DNA of 64,000 bases from Halalkaliarchaeum desulfuricum (GTDB lineage: Archaea > Halobacteriota > Halobacteria > Halobacteriales > Haloferacaceae), in assembly GCF_002952775.1 (NCBI RefSeq), contig NZ_CP025066.1, forward strand, positions 620,001 to 684,000. Reading direction: 5' to 3'. Under the pieces are notes generated by a model, which was not told where the DNA came from, did not search any database, and saw nothing but the letters and a program-made list of their open reading frames with translations. Of this stretch, positions 1 to 8,870 are shown one piece after another; positions within the stretch are counted from its first letter, which is position 1, and each line of letters begins with the position of its first letter. A program made the position numbers and the translations under genes.

Positions 1-1
1 A

Positions 2-127
2 GCGGGCGTCGAGGAACTCGCCGACTTCCTGGAGTCGAAACGGAACGGGCACGATCACGGTCACGACGACGAGCACGATCACGGCCGCGATCACGGTCAC
101 GACCACGGCCACGCCGTGCACGAGTAG
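2..127 (+). CDS. C-terminal end of a HypB-like nickel/GTPase maturation protein (partial)
   Basis: Only the last 41 residues are in the window. They read as a short helix (AGVEELADFLESKR) followed by a His/Asp/Gly tail with about ten histidines, ending VHE. The helix resembles the end of HypB GTPases, where a 'TGEG-like' loop precedes the last helix. The gene ends only 4 bp before hypF, so co-transcription is likely. HypB delivers nickel to [NiFe] hydrogenase precursors. Its metal-storing His stretch is usually N-terminal, so a C-terminal one is unusual. Another His-tailed metallochaperone is possible because the G domain is outside the window. Confidence 0.5.
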   Translation, partial: AGVEELADFLESKRNGHDHGHDDEHDHGRDHGHDHGHAVHE

Positions 128-131
128 GCCG

Positions 132-2498
132 ATGGACAGCGATCGAGTTCGAGCCGACGTCACCGTACAGGGCGTCGTCCAGGGTGTGGGGTTCCGGCCG
201 TTCGTCTACCGACGGGCAACCGAACACGACCTGGCCGGGACAGTCCGAAACACGGGTGACGCCGGCGTCGAAATCGAACTGGAAGGGGACAGCGGGAGCG
301 TGGAGGCGTTCCTCGAGGACCTCCGCGAGCGACCGCCACCGCTCTCGCGGGTCGAGTCGGTCGAGGTCGACCGGAGAGACGTCGACGGAGATTCGGGGGG
401 GCAAACGGACGGCGAGTTCCGCATCCTCCAGTCGACCGACGACGACGGTGGATCGGGAACGATCCCGCCCGATACCGGCATCTGTGATCGGTGTCTCGGG
501 AACGTCCGGGATCCGGAATCCCGGTATCACCGCTACTGGGCGACCTCCTGTGTCGACTGCGGCCCCAGATACACAGTCATCAGGGAGTTGCCCTACGACC
601 GCCCGCGGACGTCGATGGACGCGTTCCCGATGTGTGACGCCTGCCGGACGGAGTACGAGAACCCTGCCGATCGCCGCTACCACGCCCAGACGATTGCATG
701 TCCGGACTGCGGGCCGACGCTGTCGCTGCTGGAACCGGGGGAGTCGGCAGGAGACGGCGTCGGTCGGCGAGAGTGTGCGACCGGAACGGACGCGATCGAC
801 GAAACCATCCGCCGGCTCGCCCGCGGGGAGATCGTCGCGATCCGGGGGGTCGGCGGCACTCATCTCGCGTGTGACGCGACGGATCCGGCAGTCGTCGACC
901 GGCTCCGAGAGCTGACGAACCGGCCAGGGAAACCGTTCGCAGTGATGTCGCCGTCGATCGGGCAGGTCCAGTCGTTTGCGCGTCTCTCGGATACAGAACG
1001 GTCGCAACTCGAGGACGTCCGGCGACCGATCGTCGTGCTCGAACGATCTGACGACGGTTGGCTCGACGCCGTCGCTCCCGGCCTGCACACGGTGGGCGTG
1101 ATGCTCCCGTACGCCGGACTCCATCACCTGCTGTTCGAAAGCGCCGAGTCGGGCGAAAGAGACGACAACAGTGGTCTCGACGGACCGCTCGTGATGACGA
1201 GCGGGAACATGCCCGGAAACCCGATGTGCACCACCACCGAAGAGATATTCGACCAGTTGTCGGAGGTGATCGACGGCGCACTGGTCCACGATCGGGAGAT
1301 CGTCGCCCGGTGTGACGACAGCGTCGTGCGCGTCGTCGACGGCGACCGACGGTTCCTCCGTCGATCGCGGGGATGGGTTCCACAGCCATTGCCGCGACGC
1401 GCCGAGGGACAACCCGTGCTGGCGCTGGGGGCGGAATTCGACGGGACCGTCGCGCTGGCTCGGGATGAGGCGGTGTTTCCCTCCCAGCATCTCGGCGACG
1501 TCGACGATCCGACGACCGAGGCGTTCCTCCGGGAGACAGTCGATCACCTCACCGGACTGCTGGGGGTCAATCCGGCCGTCGTGGCCTGCGACGCCCACCC
1601 GAACTTCCTCACCAGTCGAATCGCAGAGGAGTACGCCTCATCGACCGACGGAAGTGGAGGTCCGGTCGCCGTCCAGCACCACCACGCCCACGCGGCGTCA
1701 CTTTTGGCGGAGCACGACCGCAATCGGGCGATCGTCATCACCGCCGACGGCACCGGCTACGGCACCGACGGGACGATCTGGGGCGGAGAGGTGCTCGATT
1801 CGACCCGGGAATCGTTCGAGCGTGTGGGCGGCCTCGGGACGTTTCGCCTACCGGGCGGTGAGCGGGCGATCGAACAGCCCGCACGGATCCTCGCGAGCCT
1901 GCTTTCGGATCCGGATCGGATCGACGAACTGCTTTCCGATCGGACATCGTTAACTGCCGAGGACGCCACGACCGTCCGACAGAGCCTGGATGTCGGCGTC
2001 AATGCCCCCCAGACAACAAGTGCAGGGCGCTTCCTGGACGCGATCGCTGCACTCGTGGGTGTCGGGACAGAGCGACGGTATCAGGGAGAGCCGGCGATCC
2101 GACTCGAGGCGACTGCTGCCGGGGGCAAACCGGTCGATATCTCGGTCCCCTACCGGAAACGGGACGACAACCGAGTGATCGACGTTCATCACCTGACCGA
2201 GCGTTTGGACGACCTCTCACGGGCGGAGTCCGCCGCCGATGTCGCCGCCACCGCCCAGGATACCCTGGCGAGAGGGCTCGCGGAGATCGCAGTCGCGGAG
2301 GCAACCGATCGGGGAGCCGACGCGGTCGGGTTCACCGGCGGCGTGGCATACAACGAGGCGATCTCCCGGCGGATTCGGGAAACGGTCGAGTCAGCGGGCC
2401 TTCTCTGCCTCGGTCACGAGCAGGTTCCGCCGGGCGACGCCGGGATCTCGTACGGGCAGGCGGTCGTCGCATCGGTTGAAAGGGGCCAAGTCGAGTGA
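132..2498 (+). CDS. hypF: HypF, carbamoyltransferase for [NiFe]-hydrogenase maturation
   Basis: 788 aa, full length for the family. HypF uses carbamoyl phosphate and ATP to carbamoylate the C-terminal cysteine of HypE, the first step in making the CN ligands of the hydrogenase iron. The domain order is canonical. An acylphosphatase-like domain comes first (residues 8-100, VQGVVQGVGFRPFVYR). Two zinc fingers follow (C118/C121/C140/C143 and C168/C171/C190/C193). A YrdC-like domain (about 215-400) and a Kae1/HypF C-terminal domain (about 430-780, with HHHAHAASLLAEH and an FTGGVAYN motif) complete it. The ATG lies 4 bp after the HypB-like gene, so this is probably the distal gene of a hyp operon running in from the left. 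No hydrogenase structural gene is visible here. Confidence 0.95.
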   Translation: MDSDRVRADVTVQGVVQGVGFRPFVYRRATEHDLAGTVRNTGDAGVEIELEGDSGSVEAFLEDLRERPPPLSRVESVEVDRRDVDGDSGGQTDGEFRILQSTDDDGGSGTIPPDTGICDRCLGNVRDPESRYHRYWATSCVDCGPRYTVIRELPYDRPRTSMDAFPMCDACRTEYENPADRRYHAQTIACPDCGPTLSLLEPGESAGDGVGRRECATGTDAIDETIRRLARGEIVAIRGVGGTHLACDATDPAVVDRLRELTNRPGKPFAVMSPSIGQVQSFARLSDTERSQLEDVRRPIVVLERSDDGWLDAVAPGLHTVGVMLPYAGLHHLLFESAESGERDDNSGLDGPLVMTSGNMPGNPMCTTTEEIFDQLSEVIDGALVHDREIVARCDDSVVRVVDGDRRFLRRSRGWVPQPLPRRAEGQPVLALGAEFDGTVALARDEAVFPSQHLGDVDDPTTEAFLRETVDHLTGLLGVNPAVVACDAHPNFLTSRIAEEYASSTDGSGGPVAVQHHHAHAASLLAEHDRNRAIVITADGTGYGTDGTIWGGEVLDSTRESFERVGGLGTFRLPGGERAIEQPARILASLLSDPDRIDELLSDRTSLTAEDATTVRQSLDVGVNAPQTTSAGRFLDAIAALVGVGTERRYQGEPAIRLEATAAGGKPVDISVPYRKRDDNRVIDVHHLTERLDDLSRAESAADVAATAQDTLARGLAEIAVAEATDRGADAVGFTGGVAYNEAISRRIRETVESAGLLCLGHEQVPPGDAGISYGQAVVASVERGQVE

Positions 2499-2719
2499 TT
2501 TCCTGGGCTTCAAAAGGCAGTCGGTACCATCACCGCGATATGTGTGCTGGTTCGCATTGGTTTGCTCCGATCGAATTACGTAATTGGATTGACTGCCGGT
2601 AGCTACACCGCAAGATATGCCCGATAGTAAAGACCTGGCCTCACCTGGACAAAGGGCGATCGAGCTTTAGAAATTGATGGAACCGGGGGATGGTTGGTCG
2701 GAGGTAGATCGGTTGATAG

Positions 2720-3478
2720 TTATCTTCTCTCAGTATCAACTGTCCCGCTTTTGTTGCGAGTTCGGCCGAGTTTGTCGTAAAGCCAGACTCGAAGCCTTTC
2801 CATAGCCCTGTTGAAACGTGGAACCCGCGATCGGATGTGACTGCTTCGCCAGACTACCTCGCCGGTGAGATCAATCGCGTATAAGAGTTTCTCAGTTTGG
2901 TCATCGATGACATACAGGCGATCACCGGAGTCGTCAAAGGCGATTCCGTTTCTCCGTCCGTGTTCGATTTCGTGTCGGACCGTCCGTTTGCCGGTCTCGG
3001 TTTCATAGACGTACACACTGCCGTCCGGGTTCAGCGTCACGACGCTGGCATAGGCCCCGTCATCGGTAATGGCTGTCCCGTGAACGTTTGAATTGAATGC
3101 GTCGGCGACGACCTCACTGCCGGTAGCGTCGATGATTACAACATCTCCTCCAGAGGATTTGATACTCCCGGCATCAACCACGATAGCTGTGCCGTCGTCA
3201 GCAATGCGCGCCTCGGTCGGCCGTTCAAATGGCTGCGTGGTAACAAGTTCTTCTCGATGGAAGACAAATATACGACAGCTACCGCCGTCCAGAGATCGAC
3301 CGAAGGCGATTAACCAATCCCCGTTTGGGGAGGTGATCTGGCTGCATTCGAATCGGTGATTGTTGTAGGAAACCTCCCGACTTTCGCCATGGTCGAACTG
3401 CCAGGTAAGCTCCGAGACGTCAGGGGGTTCCTCGTCGGTAGAACCGGACTCCCCCTGTCGGCGTGACGAGAAAGTCAT
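2720..3478 (-). CDS. Hypothetical beta-propeller-like protein
   Basis: 252 aa, acidic, without a signal peptide. It has several recurring beta-blade-like segments of the type 'ITDDGAYASVVTLNPDGSVYVYETETG' split by turns, such as DDSGDRLYVIDDQTEKLLYAIDLTGEVVW. These resemble WD40/YVTN or PQQ-like propeller repeats. About four blades are visible, fewer than a closed propeller needs, so it may oligomerise or be truncated. The last 45 residues are basic and helical (RFNRAMERLRVWLYDKLGR). It sits alone between convergent hypF and the phn operon. I do not recognise a specific function. Confidence 0.6.
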   Translation of the reverse strand: MTFSSRRQGESGSTDEEPPDVSELTWQFDHGESREVSYNNHRFECSQITSPNGDWLIAFGRSLDGGSCRIFVFHREELVTTQPFERPTEARIADDGTAIVVDAGSIKSSGGDVVIIDATGSEVVADAFNSNVHGTAITDDGAYASVVTLNPDGSVYVYETETGKRTVRHEIEHGRRNGIAFDDSGDRLYVIDDQTEKLLYAIDLTGEVVWRSSHIRSRVPRFNRAMERLRVWLYDKLGRTRNKSGTVDTERR

Positions 3479-3753
3479 ATTCTATACTAACGACCGATGA
3501 TCAAAATACCTGGTACGCTGGGGTGAGGGATCCGCCATTGTAAGAGCCATCCTTCACGACATAAGCCTATGACTTGTTTTTTTGGAACACATAGTGTTGG
3601 AAGGGCGAGTTACCAGGAGATCGTACGAACCAGATTTCAAGGGAGCATGGTAATTCGGGAAAGAGCACATGTCGGATCGGGGGGTGAATTTCTGACCGCT
3701 ATAACTCACACATCTGGAGACACTATCAACTGTGTCAACTTTTCGTCCGGTAT

Positions 3754-4569
3754 TCAACTCACTTTCTTTCGGAAGTAGGCTGAGAGGAGTTCACTGATTA
3801 TAACGATCCCGAGAATCGCAAAGAGGACGGTGAGGACGCCCCTCCAGTTCAAGAAGTTGACTTGAGTGATCAACTCCATACCGATTCCGCCAGCACCGAC
3901 AAACCCGATAACCGTCGCTTCCCGGACGTTAATGTCCCATCGGTAGGTAGAGATGCCGACGAAGAGTGGCTTTATCTGTGGGACGACGCCGTAGAGGAGG
4001 ATAAGTGGACCTGACGCACCCACTGCTCGGATCCCTTCGACCTGACCCGGATCGATTTCTTCGATACCTTCTGCAAGCAACTTCGCACAGAACCCGATCG
4101 ATCGGAACGCGACAGCAAAGACACCCGCAAGTGCTCCAGTCCCGAACATGACCACGAAGATCAGCGCCCAGATGATGACATTCACCGATCGGGAAGCGAC
4201 AATGATGAATTTCCCAAGACCATAGGTGAATTTATTGGGGGTCGTGTTTTCGGCGCCAATGTAGGCGACAGGAGCCGCCATGATTAACGCCAGGCCTGTG
4301 CCAAGGATGGCGATGTTGACTGTATCTATCAATGGGCCTATTATTTCTGCAGAATAGGCGACGTCTGGTGGGACCATTCTGACAATCAGATCCCAAAGGG
4401 CCCAGGGAGCGTCAATAACGTATTCATACCGGATATTCAGCTCCCACCAGGAGAGTACGCCGATAACCAATGCAACCAAGACCAGGACATATCGAACAAG
4501 CTGATATTTTGAGTCGTATTTCTTCCACTCTCCTTCCTTGACACCGGATTGTGCGTCTGGGTGTGACAT
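3754..4569 (-). CDS. phnE: Phosphonate-type ABC transporter permease (PhnE family), second copy
   Basis: 271 aa integral membrane protein with about six hydrophobic segments. The permease coupling (EAA) loop is visible as SKLLAEGIEEIDPGQVEGIRAVGA-like sequence, followed by VVPQIKPLFVG and YRWDINVREATVIGFVGAGGIG, typical of PhnE. I start at the ATG at 4569, which overlaps the stop of the upstream permease by one base (TAATG), rather than at an in-frame GTG 24 bp upstream. It is the last gene of phnD-C-E-E, and the two permeases probably form a heterodimeric channel. Substrates in this family include phosphonates, phosphite and phosphate esters; the sequence does not tell which. Confidence 0.9.
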   Translation of the reverse strand: MSHPDAQSGVKEGEWKKYDSKYQLVRYVLVLVALVIGVLSWWELNIRYEYVIDAPWALWDLIVRMVPPDVAYSAEIIGPLIDTVNIAILGTGLALIMAAPVAYIGAENTTPNKFTYGLGKFIIVASRSVNVIIWALIFVVMFGTGALAGVFAVAFRSIGFCAKLLAEGIEEIDPGQVEGIRAVGASGPLILLYGVVPQIKPLFVGISTYRWDINVREATVIGFVGAGGIGMELITQVNFLNWRGVLTVLFAILGIVIISELLSAYFRKKVS

Positions 4570-5384
4570 TACTTTACCCTCCTTCGCCACCAAGCACTCG
4601 TTGCCTCTCCAACCAGAACCACAGCGATTATTGCCAGAATGATGGTCGCGCTCAGGTCGTAGTCATAGTTGTCGAAGGACGTCAATAGCGTCTGTCCAAT
4701 GCCCCCAGCGCCGACGATACCGATGATTGTCGCTGCGCGAATATTGATGTCCCACCGGTAGATGGCAAGTCCGATGACCCGTGGCATTACTTGGGGTGCG
4801 ACGCCATAGAGTAATACCTGTAAGGTACTTCCACCGGTGGCCCGTATCGCATCGACTTGCCCTGTGTCGATATCCTCCAGATCTTCTGCCAACAATTTCG
4901 AAAAGAAACCAGGAGTTGCAAAGACCAGTGCAATCACGCCCGCAAGTGGGCCGAAACCAACTGCGATCACCGCGATGATTCCGAGCACGAGTTCGTGGAG
5001 ACCACGAGAAATCGAAACAATTGCTCGCCCAACGTAATACACTGGCCTTGGAACCAGATTCTCCGCGGCCATCACGGCCACAGGGGTACTCAGGGTGACT
5101 CCGATCAATGTCGCCACGATGGCCATCGCAATACTTTCAATCATCCCTTCCCAGACTCGGTCCGTCGCAGTCGGACTCAAATCAGGCGGATACATCCCCG
5201 AGACAAGACTGTAGGCGCCCTCAATTCCCGCCAGTAGTCGCTCCAGACCGATACGCATCTCCCACGCGCTCCACAAAACAAACAGGATTATCACTGCGTA
5301 AATCAACCACTTCACCGTTTTATTGTAGAAAACGGTCGGTCGTTCCCATGTCGAGGGGACAGCCTCACTGGATTCACCAGTCAT
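4569..5384 (-). CDS. phnE: Phosphonate-type ABC transporter permease (PhnE family), first copy
   Basis: 271 aa membrane protein, paralogous to the downstream permease. The shared signature is LLAEDLEDIDTGQVDAIRATGG, then VAPQVMPRVIGLAIYRWDINIRAATIIGIVGAGGIGQTLL. It lies 43 bp after phnC and is joined to the second phnE by a one-base TAATG overlap, implying translational coupling. Together with PhnC and PhnD it makes a complete importer. No C-P lyase gene (phnG-M) or phosphonatase is next to it, so use for phosphite, organophosphate or another oxyanion is equally possible. Confidence 0.9.
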   Translation of the reverse strand: MTGESSEAVPSTWERPTVFYNKTVKWLIYAVIILFVLWSAWEMRIGLERLLAGIEGAYSLVSGMYPPDLSPTATDRVWEGMIESIAMAIVATLIGVTLSTPVAVMAAENLVPRPVYYVGRAIVSISRGLHELVLGIIAVIAVGFGPLAGVIALVFATPGFFSKLLAEDLEDIDTGQVDAIRATGGSTLQVLLYGVAPQVMPRVIGLAIYRWDINIRAATIIGIVGAGGIGQTLLTSFDNYDYDLSATIILAIIAVVLVGEATSAWWRRRVK

Positions 5385-5427
5385 CGCGGAAACACCTCAG
5401 TATAAGTGATTGTTCCGTACATAGATC

Positions 5428-6258
5428 TCAGAAGGAGGTTTCTTTCTCGACCTCCGTGACTTCCGCATCAGACCGCTGTTCCCGTTCTGCCGCCCGCTGT
5501 TTTTCTAGTGCTTCTCTGGACTCGCCGCCGCGATAGATGTGATCCCGTGCATCCTCATCCAACTCAGTGGCTGGGCCTTCAAAAACGATTTCCCCTTCAC
5601 GAAGGCCAATAATTCGATCAGCGAATTCTGTCGCGAGATGAACCTCGTGAATATTGATCAGAACGGGAATCCCTTCGTCCTTGGCGATCTCGGTTAAGAG
5701 ATCCATGACCTTACGTGAGGTCTCTGGATCCAGACTGCTTGTCGGTTCATCCACCAGGAGAATTTTTGGACGCTGAATGATCGCCCGTGCAATCCCCACA
5801 CGCTGTCGCTGTCCACCTGAAAGTTCGTCAGCCCGATCGTCCTCATGACCGGCCATACCGACGCGGTCAAGTACTTCGTATGCATGGCGGATGTCCTCCT
5901 CGTCGAAATTTCGACGGAAGGCCCTCCAGGAACTCATATACCCAAGCCGCCCAGAGAGTACGTTCTCCATAACCGTGAGCCGTTCTACGAGGTTGAACTC
6001 CTGAAAGATCATTCCCATGTCTCGACGGGCATTTCGCAATTCGTTCTTCGAGAGATCGGTAATCTCCTGCCCGTCGAGAACGATCGATCCTTCCGTCGGT
6101 TCTGTCAGCCTGTTAACACACCTGATCAGCGTGCTTTTGCCGGCCCCACTCGGGCCAATAATCGAAACGATCTCGTCGCCCTCAATATCCATAGTCACGC
6201 CCTTGAGAGCTTCTTCACCGGTTGGATAGATTTTTACGAGATCTGATACACCAAGCAT
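5428..6258 (-). CDS. phnC: Phosphonate-type ABC transporter ATP-binding protein PhnC
   Basis: 276 aa ATPase subunit. Walker A is GPSGAGKST (about residues 35-43), the Q-loop is [11 protein letters not shown], the signature is [14 protein letters not shown], Walker B is [16 protein letters not shown] and the H-loop is INIHEVHLA. The last 30 residues are a charged haloarchaeal extension ([22 protein letters not shown]). It follows phnD after a 281-bp gap that contains no other gene and precedes both phnE genes, the usual phnD-C-E-E order. The size of the gap suggests phnC may have its own promoter or a processing site. Confidence 0.92.
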   Translation of the reverse strand: MLGVSDLVKIYPTGEEALKGVTMDIEGDEIVSIIGPSGAGKSTLIRCVNRLTEPTEGSIVLDGQEITDLSKNELRNARRDMGMIFQEFNLVERLTVMENVLSGRLGYMSSWRAFRRNFDEEDIRHAYEVLDRVGMAGHEDDRADELSGGQRQRVGIARAIIQRPKILLVDEPTSSLDPETSRKVMDLLTEIAKDEGIPVLINIHEVHLATEFADRIIGLREGEIVFEGPATELDEDARDHIYRGGESREALEKQRAAEREQRSDAEVTEVEKETSF

Positions 6259-6539
6259 TGCTAACAGATGATATACTGTCGCAACATAAAAAATTGTGCA
6301 CTATTTTCAACCAAAACGGCGATACACCTGACTGCAGGGAGTATCACAATCCGGGGCAGACATACCTGATTATTTTGTTAGCCAGTAAGGATAAAGTATG
6401 GTAATCGGCCACCAGTACCCAAAATAACGAAGAATCTCGCACGGATTCAGTACTTGCAGTACCCTCTGTGTAGATTTCATCCGGGACAAAACCTAGCAAA
6501 GAAGTAAAATTTGTCAAATTGGGGGAACCAAGTCGCTAT

Positions 6540-7649
6540 TCAGATTTCGTCGACCTCATAGGTAATGTCATTGTCCTGGTGGGTCAGCAGTATCCCATTC
6601 CAGTGTGTAGCGTAATCAATCTCTGCGAACCTCCCACGTCCGTCGAAGTGGTCGGCATACTCAGTACCGAAATACTCATGCTCCAACAGCGTTCTTTCAA
6701 TTCCTTCACGAACCTCGGGGACGAGATTGTATCGGTAAGAGTAAGCTGTCGTCGGAATCGGATCGCTCGACCAGACCACCTTGATGTCGTCAGGATCTGC
6801 TTCGTCTTCTTGGAACGGAGGAAGTATACAGTAGCTACACACGGGCGTGGCATCGTAGTCCCCATGGTAGACTGCTAATGCCTGCGTCACATGGTCATCC
6901 AGATGACTGATCTCGTAATCTTCACCAGGTTCAACCCCGAACATTTCGCCGAACAGGGCACTGGGCATCAAATGCCCAGAGTTCGACGCTGGATCTCCGT
7001 GAGCAACCTGTAGTCCATCAAAGTCCTCGACCGAATTGACGTCTTCATTTTCGACGTGAGTGATCGCCCATAGTTTGTAGCCAAATTCTTCCTCCCCAAC
7101 TTGGATTCCAACCGGTACTGCGCCTGCGAGATTGACCGCGAAGGGCAGTGGACCCGTCGAGAAGCCTGCGACGTGTAGGCGTTCAGCCCGCATCGCTTCG
7201 ACCTGGGCAGCATACGTTTCCGCACCGAAATACTCCACTTCCCGGCCAGTTTCTTCCTCCAATGTGTCCATCAACGGATCTGTCAAGTCCTCGTAGATGG
7301 CTGGGTCTTCAATCGGTGTCAGCGAAAACACGAGCGGATCCGGGTCGATGAGTTCATCTTCGTCGGTCGGGGGTTCCTGAACAGGGCCCCCATACACAGG
7401 TTCATCTCGTTCTTCGAAATCGTCCAACTCATCGATGTGACCGAACTGGAAGCGGTGCTCCATTAACGTGGACAGTCGCTGTGGGAATACCGGATCTTCT
7501 GGATCGAAGTCCTCAAACTCGATTTCGTCAGTGTCCACCCCTTCGTCATCGCCTAGACAACCCGCGATGCCGGCTGTGACTGTCGCACCCGTCGCTGCGA
7601 GGACATCCCGTCTGCGGATTCGGTTGTGTGGATTGGTGTCGTTGGGCAT
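6540..7649 (-). CDS. phnD: Phosphonate-type ABC transporter substrate-binding lipoprotein PhnD
   Basis: 369 aa. The N-terminus has a Tat/lipobox signal: twin arginines in RIRRRDVLAATG, then AGIAGC with the lipidated cysteine. An acidic haloarchaeal linker of about 80 residues follows. The binding fold then starts at DPLVFSLTPIEDPAIYEDLTDPLM, as in PhnD/PtxB-type type-2 periplasmic proteins. The hinge motifs AGAVPVGIQVG and VAHGDPASNSGHLMPS are also typical; the latter is the phosphonate/phosphite-binding loop. It heads the operon. An AT-rich stretch just upstream is the likely promoter, shared divergently with the gene at 7841. Confidence 0.9.
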   Translation of the reverse strand: MPNDTNPHNRIRRRDVLAATGATVTAGIAGCLGDDEGVDTDEIEFEDFDPEDPVFPQRLSTLMEHRFQFGHIDELDDFEERDEPVYGGPVQEPPTDEDELIDPDPLVFSLTPIEDPAIYEDLTDPLMDTLEEETGREVEYFGAETYAAQVEAMRAERLHVAGFSTGPLPFAVNLAGAVPVGIQVGEEEFGYKLWAITHVENEDVNSVEDFDGLQVAHGDPASNSGHLMPSALFGEMFGVEPGEDYEISHLDDHVTQALAVYHGDYDATPVCSYCILPPFQEDEADPDDIKVVWSSDPIPTTAYSYRYNLVPEVREGIERTLLEHEYFGTEYADHFDGRGRFAEIDYATHWNGILLTHQDNDITYEVDEI

Positions 7650-7840
7650 TTCACATGATTGTTAACATTCTTTATTGAAGTATTTATTGGTAGCCCCTTG
7701 GGTAACGTTCAACACACCTGGACGGCCGACTGTATCTTATCTACATCCCTGCTCCCTACACTTTTTACGTAACCTTTTCTAGACTACTGCCTAATGGATC
7801 TCGGTAAGTACTATCCATATAAGGAGAAAAATCAGTAAAC

Positions 7841-8767
7841 ATGACAGATTCAAAAATTCGGAGTAGGGATGACGTCCTCGGCACGGACTTAGAAGTTAGA
7901 CGGTACGGTAACAGCGCCCTGTACGCATATCGTGAAGGCGACGATCATGTCATCGTATTCAAAGGGAACGAATCATGGACAAAACGGATTCCTGCACGGC
8001 GGAACGCAACGGTACCCAATGAACGGTTATGGACAGTTCCCGAAAACTGGGTGCCGAAACTAGAAATCAAAGGAGACGGCGATCGGGACTACACTGTATA
8101 CCGAATCCCCGAGAATAAGGTTGACGTGTTAATTTCGGTTCCGGTAACGGTCGACGCGGACGAAGCATGGTATGGTGTAGAATCCGTTGGAAAACTCCGG
8201 TTCAGCCTGGACGAAACACTCGATCAGTACGAGTTCTCTGCTGCACTGAGCGATATCGAAGCCCAGAGCAATCACGACGAAGACGTACTGGAAGCCCTGC
8301 GGAGGATCGAAAGAAAGTGGCTGATCTTCAAACGGGAATACGAAAGCCGAGTGGACGATTGTTCGCCGGACGTGTTCTGGGATGCGGTGGAAAGCAACGG
8401 GACGCCCCGCATCGACGGCCGATCAGTCGATCCCTGGGAAGATTCGTTCGACGTAGCTCACCTCCTTGAAGAGATACTCGATATCGACGAGAACGTTTCA
8501 AGGACCGTCAAAGAGATACTCGAGGACGTCGACGCGATTCCTGTTACTCCTTCTATCGAAGTGACCGTCGAGGAGGACGATTCGTTCGCCGATTACTTCG
8601 ATTTCCAGGGACTGATCGAGGCGGGCTGTTCGCCCGCCGAAGCGGTCGATTACGCCATGGTCGTTCTTACGGAACGTACACCGGAAGAATGGGCCGCGAC
8701 ACGGAACGTGGATCTGAATACCGTCGGAGAGAACATTCAGAAAGCGAGACAGCAGTTACATCGCTGA
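7841..8767 (+). CDS. Hypothetical haloarchaeal protein with C-terminal helix-turn-helix-like segment
   Basis: 308 aa, acidic and soluble. I do not recognise the N-terminal 250 residues. The last 60 residues (AGCSPAEAVDYAMVVLTERTPEEWAATRNVDLNTVGENIQKAR) look like the sigma-region-4-like HTH seen in many haloarchaeal proteins (Pro-Glu-x-Trp then Asn-x-x-x-Val-x-x-Asn). A DNA-binding role is therefore possible. It is divergent from phnD across a 190-bp AT-rich gap. A CCATATAAGG box lies about 25 bp upstream of the ATG, consistent with a leaderless transcript. A regulatory link to phn is a guess from position only. Confidence 0.6.
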   Translation: MTDSKIRSRDDVLGTDLEVRRYGNSALYAYREGDDHVIVFKGNESWTKRIPARRNATVPNERLWTVPENWVPKLEIKGDGDRDYTVYRIPENKVDVLISVPVTVDADEAWYGVESVGKLRFSLDETLDQYEFSAALSDIEAQSNHDEDVLEALRRIERKWLIFKREYESRVDDCSPDVFWDAVESNGTPRIDGRSVDPWEDSFDVAHLLEEILDIDENVSRTVKEILEDVDAIPVTPSIEVTVEEDDSFADYFDFQGLIEAGCSPAEAVDYAMVVLTERTPEEWAATRNVDLNTVGENIQKARQQLHR

Positions 8768-8837
8768 CAGCGGGAATCGAACATCTGGATGATAAAGAAC
8801 TGGCTTACGATTGATTTACGCTCAATTTGAGCAGTAG

Positions 8838-8847
8838 AAATAAATAT
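8838..8847 (+). promoter_or_regulatory. TATA box of the LigM-like methyltransferase gene
   Basis: AAATAAATAT is centred 28 bp upstream of the ATG at 8871, the spacing of a leaderless archaeal promoter. This supports the chosen start. Confidence 0.6.
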
Positions 8848-8870
8848 CTCTCCGGCGATGCCAAAAACCG

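Noticed and set aside
184-2583. Long open frames on both strands inside hypF
   Set aside because: They are Arg/Ser/Pro-rich shadow frames of a GC-rich gene, with no domain or composition typical of haloarchaeal proteins.
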